Positions 13,137 to 18,340 of a DNA stretch of 18,340 nucleotides are shown here, piece after piece. The DNA comes from an uncultured Clostridia bacterium (GTDB taxonomy: Bacteria > Bacillota > Clostridia > Christensenellales > Borkfalkiaceae), in contig CAMORY010000062.1 of the NCBI GenBank assembly GCA_946624395.1, positions 1-18,340 on the forward strand. Reading direction: 5' to 3'. Positions within the stretch are counted from its first letter, which is position 1. Each line of letters opens with the position of its first letter. The notes beneath the pieces were generated by a model. That model did no database searches. It saw only the letters and a list, made by a program, of their open reading frames with translations, and had not been told where the DNA came from. The translations under genes and the position numbers were made by a program.

Positions 13137-14328
13137 TGTTCTTTACCCCCTTTTTGTTGCTTTTTGTTTTTGTCGCGGGTTTTTCCGCAACCGTTTCCGC
13201 TTGCGAACCGTCCACCATAAAATCTGTCGGCATTGCCTTTTTCTCTTTTTTCTTAAATATCAGTTTATACGATATAAAGAACGAACAGGCGATTATAAAG
13301 AAATAGGTAAAGCCGATTACGACGTTTACTATCGACGTGTCGTAAAAATGGAACTTGATTTTTACGAAATTCATACCCCTTGAAATAAAGGTGATTAAAA
13401 AGCACGTGCCGATAGTCGTCAACGGATTAAACTGCGCAAGCCACGTGGCGATTATCGCCGTAAAACCCATATTTCCGTGCATAGTCGAGTGAACGCTGTG
13501 ATTTATATTGCCCGTTAAAAGCAAACCGATTATACCGCAGATAGCACCGGATAAAACCATTGTCCTTATCACGATTTTCTTTACGTTCATACCGGCGTAT
13601 TTCGCTGTGTTTACGCTTTCGCCTACTACTGAAAGTTCGTAGCCGTGCTTACTCTTATTCAAATAAAAATACGAGAATACCGAAATAATGGCAACAACCG
13701 TTATGGTCAAAAGATACACGTTGCCGATATCGATTAAACCGAAATCGGGTATAGGGTCAAGACTGCCCGAACCCGACGGCGCCCACACTTTTATCATTAA
13801 CAGCACAAGCCCTTCGGCAATATAGTTCATCATAAGCGTAAACAAGGTTTCGTTGGTGTTGAAAAACGCTTTGAATATAGCGGGAATTACCGCCCACAGA
13901 ATACTTGCCGAAATACTTGCAACAATCATTATAACGATTACCGTCGCGTTAGACGAGCCGCCTTCTTTCCCGAAATAAAACATTACGGCGTAAGAAACCA
14001 AACAACTGATTACAACTTGTCCGTTTGCGCCCAGATTCCAGAATTTCATCTTAAACGCAGGCAAAAGCGCGAGAGCAACGCCAAGTAAAAGCATTCCTTC
14101 TCTAAAAAACAGCCATATTCTCATTTCCGTGCCGATAACGCCTTCAAATAAATATTTGAAAAAATCGCCGAAGTCCCCGACGTCAGACGATATCGCGCAG
14201 AACACCGCCGAAATTATCAGCGCCGCAACTATCGCTATCGCATAGTAAAGAAGTTTTTTCCAAACGGGAATATTGGGGCGCTTTACTATATGAAATAAAG
14301 GCTCTCGAGCCACTTTTATTTCAGCCAT
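13129..14328 (-). CDS. BMP-type ABC transporter permease (COG4603 type)
   Basis: 399 residues from the chosen ATG, multi-spanning, with the family segment FWNLGANGQVVISCLVSYAVMFYF near residues 103-126 and NETLFTLMMNYIAEGLVL near 165-182. Also typical is HGYELSVVGESVNTAKYAGMN (about 234-254). The C-terminus is a long basic, lysine-rich cytoplasmic tail (about residues 365-399) that such permeases do not always carry. The preceding codon at 14331 is TTG and could also start. I prefer the ATG at 14328, which overlaps the ATPase stop as TGATG, with GGAGG nine bases upstream. It pairs with the COG1079-type permease to form the membrane channel. Confidence 0.9.
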   Translation of the reverse strand: MAEIKVAREPLFHIVKRPNIPVWKKLLYYAIAIVAALIISAVFCAISSDVGDFGDFFKYLFEGVIGTEMRIWLFFREGMLLLGVALALLPAFKMKFWNLGANGQVVISCLVSYAVMFYFGKEGGSSNATVIVIMIVASISASILWAVIPAIFKAFFNTNETLFTLMMNYIAEGLVLLMIKVWAPSGSGSLDPIPDFGLIDIGNVYLLTITVVAIISVFSYFYLNKSKHGYELSVVGESVNTAKYAGMNVKKIVIRTMVLSGAICGIIGLLLTGNINHSVHSTMHGNMGFTAIIATWLAQFNPLTTIGTCFLITFISRGMNFVKIKFHFYDTSIVNVVIGFTYFFIIACSFFISYKLIFKKKEKKAMPTDFMVDGSQAETVAEKPATKTKSNKKGVKNND

Positions 14329-15959
14329 CAATCATTACCTCCGTTTTCCGTGTCGTTTTGTTTTGCTTTTTCTTCGGCTATCTGCCACTCTTCTTCGGTA
14401 AGGTTGCTGTCTTTTGCTATACCGAAAATTTTGTCTTTCTTTTCTTCGGTAAGATTGAGAGAACCGGTCATCATAAGCCCCAAATCTTCTTTAGTGGTTT
14501 TTTCGGCGTGAACTATACCCATTATCTTGCCGTGGCAGATGACCATTATCTTGTCGCAAAGGGCAAGCATAACGTCCAAATCTTCGCCGATAAACAGTAT
14601 GCCCGTGCCTTTTTTCTTCTGCTCGTTCAGTATGTCGTAAATAACGTAAGAAGAGTTTATATCCAAGCCCCTGACGGGATACGCGGTTATAATGACGTTA
14701 GGTCCCGCTTCTATTTCCCTGCCGACTAAAACCTTTTGCACGTTGCCGCCCGAAAGACGACGGACGGGTGTTTCGGAAGACGGGGTTATTATTTCAAGTT
14801 TTTCAATCAGCGCTTTGGCACGCGCCCTTGCCGATTTCCTGTCAACGAAAGGACTAAACCCTTTCGAGTAGGTTTTAAGCATCATATTATCGGTGATAGA
14901 AAAGGACGGACAAAGCCCCATACCCAAACGGTCTTCGGGAATAAAACTCATAGATACGCCTTTTTCGATAATCTTTTTAGGCGGAAGACCGATAATGTTT
15001 TCACCTTTATGCATTATAAGCCCGCTTTTAATGGGGCGAAGCCCCGCAATCGCTTCGCACAGTTCTTTCTGCCCGCACCCTGCGATTCCCGCAACGCCTA
15101 AAATTTCGCCGCCGCGGATATAAAAACTCGCGTCGTCTATTGCGTTGCTGCCATCGTCTTTATATACGGTTAAGTTTCTTATTTCTAAAAGCGGTTTGTC
15201 AAGATTTGTTTTAATGCGCTCTATTTTAAGGTCGGTTTTCTTACCGACCATCATTTCGGTAAGTTCTTTTTGGTTGGTTTTCGCCGTGTCCACCGTACCG
15301 ATATACTCGCCTTTCCTTAAAATTGAAACGCGGTCGGAAATTTCCATAACTTCGTTGAGTTTATGGGTTATGATTATAATGGATTTGCCGTCTTCGCGCA
15401 TTTTGCGGAGTACGGCGAAAAGTTTTTCTATTTCCTGCGGGGTTAATACCGCCGTAGGTTCGTCGAGAATAAGTATATCCGCGCCGCGATACAAAACCTT
15501 GATTATTTCCACGGTCTGTTTTTCGGACACGGACATATTATAAATTTTCTTTTTCGGGTCTATATCAAAACCGTAGCGCTCCGCAATTTCGCGCACACGG
15601 GAATTTACTTCTTTAATATTATACTTTTTATTTTCGTGTATGCCGAGAACAATGTTTTCAGCGGCGGTAAAGATATCTACCAACTTAAAATGTTGGTGTA
15701 TCATACCTATTTTATAATCGAACGCGTCTTTGGGCGAACGGATAACCACTTCTTTGCCGTTTATGAAAATATGACCTTCGTCGGGAAAATATATCCCCGA
15801 AATCATATTCATAAGCGTGGTTTTTCCGCTGCCGTTTTCCCCTAAAAGCGATAAAATCTCGCCCTTATAAAGGGTAAGATTAACGTTTTTATTCGCAACC
15901 ACTTTCCCCGGAAAGTACTTACAAATATTTTTCAGTTCTATGGCGACTTGTTTTTCCAT
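14328..15959 (-). CDS. ABC transporter ATPase, two-domain BMP/nucleoside type (COG3845 type)
   Basis: 543 residues with two fused ATPase domains. Domain 1 has Walker A GENGSGKTT (40-48), a signature reading SVSEKQ (143-148), Walker B DILILDEPTA with E167, and the switch His in ITHK (197-200). Domain 2 has a degenerate Walker A, GIAGCGQKE (291-299), lacking GKT, an intact LSGGN signature (402-406), and Walker B ending ITAYPVRGLD where the catalytic Glu position is not Glu. An asymmetric pair with one working site is normal for this family; family members often have Q where Y is seen here. The extra C-terminal tail is acidic. It lies behind an attenuated gap after the lipoprotein gene, with only a weak ribosome binding site (ACGGG). 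Confidence 0.95.
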   Translation of the reverse strand: MEKQVAIELKNICKYFPGKVVANKNVNLTLYKGEILSLLGENGSGKTTLMNMISGIYFPDEGHIFINGKEVVIRSPKDAFDYKIGMIHQHFKLVDIFTAAENIVLGIHENKKYNIKEVNSRVREIAERYGFDIDPKKKIYNMSVSEKQTVEIIKVLYRGADILILDEPTAVLTPQEIEKLFAVLRKMREDGKSIIIITHKLNEVMEISDRVSILRKGEYIGTVDTAKTNQKELTEMMVGKKTDLKIERIKTNLDKPLLEIRNLTVYKDDGSNAIDDASFYIRGGEILGVAGIAGCGQKELCEAIAGLRPIKSGLIMHKGENIIGLPPKKIIEKGVSMSFIPEDRLGMGLCPSFSITDNMMLKTYSKGFSPFVDRKSARARAKALIEKLEIITPSSETPVRRLSGGNVQKVLVGREIEAGPNVIITAYPVRGLDINSSYVIYDILNEQKKKGTGILFIGEDLDVMLALCDKIMVICHGKIMGIVHAEKTTKEDLGLMMTGSLNLTEEKKDKIFGIAKDSNLTEEEWQIAEEKAKQNDTENGGND

Positions 15960-16002
15960 AAAATATACCCGTTTGTTTGTTAATAAATTTTGTCCGTATA
16001 AA

Positions 16003-16082
16003 TAAAAATAATGCGGGAAACTCTCGCATTGAGTTTGATAAAATAAAACAACCTGTTAGGGCGGGTTTCCCCGCCCTAACAG
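16003..16082 (-). terminator. Tandem attenuators between the binding protein and ATPase genes
   Basis: The first stem is a perfect 13 bp (16053-16065 with 16070-16082, 4-nt loop) followed by GTTGTTTTATTTTATC. The second has six perfect pairs (16010-16015 with 16025-16030) followed by ATTTTTATTT. Partial termination here would give more binding lipoprotein than membrane components. I see no convincing second promoter in the gap, so read-through is assumed. Confidence 0.8.
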
Positions 16083-16095
16083 AGTAGTTTAATCG

Positions 16096-17355
16096 TTAGA
16101 TAATCGTGATACCTTCGATAATCATCTGGAAATAAGGAGCAGACCTGACTACGCTTTCATCAAAATAGCGAATAGTGCCTGCGGTCTTTATAACTTCCTG
16201 ACCGGAAACGGTAAGAGAAGTAATGTGTCCGACTGTTTCGCCGTCAAGAGTGAATGCAGACATAGGTGTGAACGACAGCGGGTCGTCAATTACGCTCTGG
16301 ATAGCGGACGCTTTAACGGTGAACGTGCTAACGTCAAATACCTTTCTGGTGCCTGCGATAAGTTCAGCCTGAACAGCGTCTACTTTAGCCTGCGTACCGG
16401 CGGCAGCACCTGCACCTAAAGCCCACTGTACGGAGTCGGTAGCAATAGTGCCCGTCCAGTCAGTTTCAACGGCAGCGCCGCCCTGAACCTGGTCAATCAT
16501 CTTTTCAAAGTAGGGAACCCAGTTGATTTTGGAGTAAGCAACGAGAGAGTTTTTACCGGTAGTGCCGTTATAAGCAACGTTGGGAACGTTAGCGTTTTCG
16601 CAAGCGGTAGGAGCACCCATAGAGTCAGCGTGCTGCGAAATGAGAACCGCACCATTACCGATAAGTGTTTCAGCAGCGGTCTTTTCTTGAGTTTCGCCGT
16701 ACCAAGTACCCGTATAGGTTACTTCCATAGTAGCGGTGTACGCCGTGCTGTTTTCAGCGTTATATTCGTTAAGCGCAGCAACTACGCCGAGATACCAAGA
16801 AGTATAACCGGAGATAACTTCAGCATAAGGATGAGCGCCTACATAACCGAGTTGGAAGTTGTTATCAACAGCCTTATCGGTCATAGTAAGCAATTTAAGA
16901 CCCGCAGCGTAGCCGGCAAGATATCTGCCTTCGTAGATGGAAGCGAACGCGTTATGGAAGTTCGCCTTGTTTACAGAAAGCGCGCTCGTACCGGTTGCGT
17001 GATAGAACTGAACGTCGGTAAATTCCGTAGCAGCCTGAATCATATACGCTTCGTGGCCGAAAGAGTCAGCGAAAATTCCTTTATAGCCTTGGTCAACAAG
17101 GTCTTTTGCGGCATTGTAGCAACTTGCGTCTTCTTCAATGTCCGAAACAATTGCATATTGCTTTTTGTTGAGACCTTTGTTTGCGCAAGCAGTTTCGAAA
17201 GCCTCGATAAAGTTCTTGTCATATGTAGAACTTCTGCCGTGGAGAGTTATAAGCGCAACTACGGGAGTATCATCTTCTCCGCCGCAGCCAACGAGACCGA
17301 AGCAGCACGCTACCGCCATGATAGCGGCAACTAAAAGTGTTAAAAGTTTCTTCAT
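16096..17355 (-). CDS. BMP family substrate-binding lipoprotein (purine nucleoside type)
   Basis: 419 residues. The signal peptide MKKLLTLLVAAIMAVACCFG ends in the lipobox LVGC, with Cys24 as the lipidated residue. The mature protein is a PnrA/BMP-type periplasmic-binding fold: an early VALITLHGRSSTYDKNFIEAF (residues 33-53) opens the first lobe. DQGYKGIFADSFGHEAYMIQAA (88-109) and YEGRYLAGYAAGLKLLT (141-157) are family-like, and YVGAHPYAEVISGY follows. ISQHADSMGAPTACE belongs to the ligand-facing region of the second lobe. BMP proteins characterised in other Bacillota and spirochaetes bind purine nucleosides; the guanine riboswitch and xpt upstream support that here. An AGGAGG lies before the start, 42 bp after xpt. 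Base use is slightly different from its neighbours (more evenly distributed third positions), as expected of a highly expressed gene. Confidence 0.93.
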   Translation of the reverse strand: MKKLLTLLVAAIMAVACCFGLVGCGGEDDTPVVALITLHGRSSTYDKNFIEAFETACANKGLNKKQYAIVSDIEEDASCYNAAKDLVDQGYKGIFADSFGHEAYMIQAATEFTDVQFYHATGTSALSVNKANFHNAFASIYEGRYLAGYAAGLKLLTMTDKAVDNNFQLGYVGAHPYAEVISGYTSWYLGVVAALNEYNAENSTAYTATMEVTYTGTWYGETQEKTAAETLIGNGAVLISQHADSMGAPTACENANVPNVAYNGTTGKNSLVAYSKINWVPYFEKMIDQVQGGAAVETDWTGTIATDSVQWALGAGAAAGTQAKVDAVQAELIAGTRKVFDVSTFTVKASAIQSVIDDPLSFTPMSAFTLDGETVGHITSLTVSGQEVIKTAGTIRYFDESVVRSAPYFQMIIEGITII

Positions 17356-17397
17356 TTAATAAACCTCCTACCCTTTCGGGTTATTTTATCTTGTTTA

Positions 17398-17973
17398 TCA
17401 GTTTTTACGGAAGACGACTTGTCCGTTTTCCATACTATCGATAACGGCGAGTGAGTAAAGGTTTACGCCTTTTTTACGGAGTTCGTCCCCGCCGCCCTGA
17501 AAGCCTTTCTCGATAGCGATGGCAACCCCTGAAAGAGTTGCGCCCGCGGCGTTTACAATGCTAATCAGCGCGTTTACCGCTTCGCCGTGCGCCAGAAAGT
17601 CGTCGATTATTAAAACCTTATCGTCTTTACTCAGATATTCTTTAGGAACGATAAGCGTGTTTTCGTTTTTGTGGGTGAAAGAAAAGCATTTTGCCGAATA
17701 CAGTTCGCCGTCGACGTTCGCCGTCTTGCTTTTTTTGGCGAAAACCGTATTACAATTAAAAAACTGCGCCGTAATTACCGCAATCGCTATGCCCGACGCT
17801 TCTACCGTCAGGATTTTGCTTACGCCGCAGTCCTTAAATTTTTCATAGATATCTTTCCCCATAGCGGAAATAAGGTTTGTGTCGATTTGGTTATTCAGAA
17901 ACGAACCGACTTTAAGTACGCCGCCCGATAAAACCTTGCCCTTTTCTTGAATTGCGCGTTCTAAAATTTCCAT
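17398..17973 (-). CDS. xpt: Xanthine phosphoribosyltransferase
   Basis: 191 residues, full length. It makes XMP from xanthine and PRPP, and is used for purine salvage. The PRPP-binding motif is VLIIDDFLAHGEA (residues 119-131), where the Phe-Leu-Ala-His-Gly form is typical of Xpt. VEASGIAIA (58-66) and the family-typical C-terminal stretch IEKGFQGGGDELRKKG (153-168) are also present. The start is preceded by AAAGGTTGTAA, and the same AAAGGTTGT is repeated just upstream. It is the first gene behind a guanine riboswitch, the classic position of xpt, and is followed at once by a nucleoside-type ABC importer. A hypoxanthine/guanine specificity is less likely given the motif. Confidence 0.96.
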   Translation of the reverse strand: MEILERAIQEKGKVLSGGVLKVGSFLNNQIDTNLISAMGKDIYEKFKDCGVSKILTVEASGIAIAVITAQFFNCNTVFAKKSKTANVDGELYSAKCFSFTHKNENTLIVPKEYLSKDDKVLIIDDFLAHGEAVNALISIVNAAGATLSGVAIAIEKGFQGGGDELRKKGVNLYSLAVIDSMENGQVVFRKN

Positions 17974-18022
17974 TTACAACCTTTACAACCTTTCCGCAAA
18001 GACGATTTTTCTCTTTAAAATT

Positions 18023-18049
18023 GAAAAACAGGCTGAAAAATCAAACCCG
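18023..18049 (-). terminator. Riboswitch terminator before xpt
   Basis: The minus strand has CGGGTTTGA (18049-18041) pairing with TCAGCCTG (18036-18029) through six Watson-Crick and two wobble pairs with one bulge, then TTTTTC. It is modest in strength, as suits a regulated terminator, and lies directly after the strand TATTGGCAA (18058-18050). Confidence 0.65.
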
Positions 18050-18064
18050 TTGCCAATAAATCCG

Positions 18065-18099
18065 AATCGCCGCCTTAAAATTAAAGCGGTAAAGCGATT
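18065..18099 (-). other. Hairpin in the xpt leader
   Basis: The minus strand pairs AATCG with CGATT and, inside it, CCGCTTTAA with TTAAGGCGG. There is no U-run behind it, so it is probably a spacer hairpin that brings the distal antiterminator strand close to the aptamer. Confidence 0.5.
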
Positions 18100-18102
18100 T
18101 GT

Positions 18103-18167
18103 CCAATAGTCGCGCGGTAGGCTGCGCGGTAGAAACGTTCGTGCCATCGATAACGAACTTATATTGG
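18103..18167 (-). ncRNA. Guanine riboswitch aptamer (purine class)
   Basis: The minus strand reads CCAATATAAG, GTTCGT with loop TATCGATGG and ACGAAC, then GTTTCTACC, then the GCGC/GCGC stem and GACTATTGG. The three-way junction signature (ATA, TTTCTACC, GACTAT) matches the purine riboswitch. The specificity base is C in GACTAT, meaning guanine, hypoxanthine or xanthine rather than adenine. P1 is CCAATA/TATTGG. It sits 130 bp before xpt with a terminator in between, so ligand should switch the operon off. Confidence 0.93.
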
Positions 18168-18190
18168 CAAAATATTCAATTTACGATAAA

Positions 18191-18219
18191 ATTATATCAA
18201 ATCAATTTAAATCCGTCAA
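18191..18219 (-). promoter_or_regulatory. Promoter of the xpt-transporter operon
   Basis: The minus strand reads TTGACG (18219-18214), a 17-nt spacer, then a perfect TATAAT (18196-18191). The start near 18184 precedes the first strand of riboswitch P1. Confidence 0.87.
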
Positions 18220-18247
18220 ACTTTTTGCACCCGTTTTTCGATACTTT

Positions 18248-18340
18248 TTAATTTCTTTTCAATAAATCCCAGTTCAGCCCGTCCGTCGTATAATTTTCTA
18301 TATATTCTATAATTTCTTTATAAGAATTAAGGGTTTTATA
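18248..18340 (-). CDS. C-terminal fragment of an unknown protein (partial)
   Basis: The last 93 bases on the minus strand read as 30 residues, beginning YKTLNSYKEIIEYIEN and ending GLNWDLLKRN, then TAA at 18250-18248. The frame is open to the window edge. Its composition (Tyr, Ile, Asn, Glu, Lys) looks like real coding sequence of an AT-rich genome. The stop codon lies 29 bp before the -35 of the xpt promoter, and I see no clear terminator between them. I do not recognise the protein. Confidence 0.55.
   Translation of the reverse strand, partial: YKTLNSYKEIIEYIENYTTDGLNWDLLKRN

Overview
The window reads as a moderately low-GC chromosomal segment of a Gram-positive, probably anaerobic bacterium of the class Clostridia (Bacillota). 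The evidence is a partial 16S rRNA gene of clostridial type, near-consensus TTGACA/TATAAT promoters, strong AGGAGG-type ribosome binding sites, an NfnAB-type flavin enzyme pair, a stand-alone AICAR transformylase, and ZTP and guanine riboswitches. I cannot name a genus. Most genes lie on the minus strand; mnmA, a small GIY-YIG nuclease gene and one membrane-protein gene are on the plus strand.

Layout. 1-1032: the 5' end of a 16S rRNA gene running off the left edge, with a long leader carrying two tandem promoters and a boxA. 1033-1983: a lipoprotein gene with its own strong promoter, structured leader and terminator. 1984-2425: a tRNA-Arg(CCG) gene, its promoter and terminator, and a hairpin-rich 249-bp segment bounded by a direct repeat of the tRNA 3' end. 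2452-3585: mnmA, which thiolates tRNA. 3590-4057: a compact unit in which a 95-residue GIY-YIG nuclease gene is flanked by roughly 44-bp inverted repeats and carries an internal promoter. 4142-7525: a minus-strand purine/one-carbon operon made of promoter, ZTP riboswitch, purO, AICAR transformylase and glyA. 7591-8306: a six-helix membrane protein. 8374-12128: an operon nfnA-nfnB-fumC. 12177-18219: a purine salvage operon made of promoter, guanine riboswitch, xpt, BMP-type lipoprotein, ATPase and two permeases. 18248-18340: the 3' end of one more minus-strand gene.

How the genes fit together. Two transcription units handle purines from opposite ends. The de novo unit senses ZMP/ZTP, which builds up when 10-formyl-tetrahydrofolate is short. 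It encodes the enzyme that consumes ZMP, the cyclohydrolase that completes IMP, and the enzyme that charges folate with one-carbon units. The salvage unit is expected to be shut off by guanine and encodes a xanthine-type phosphoribosyltransferase with a nucleoside-type ABC importer. NfnAB links the ferredoxin, NADH and NADPH pools, and fumarase follows it in the same transcript.

The parts that look least described are the inverted-repeat-bounded GIY-YIG unit, the tRNA-end duplication, and the unusual alternative pairing predicted for the guanine riboswitch. All calls come from reading the sequence; no database search or folding program was run.
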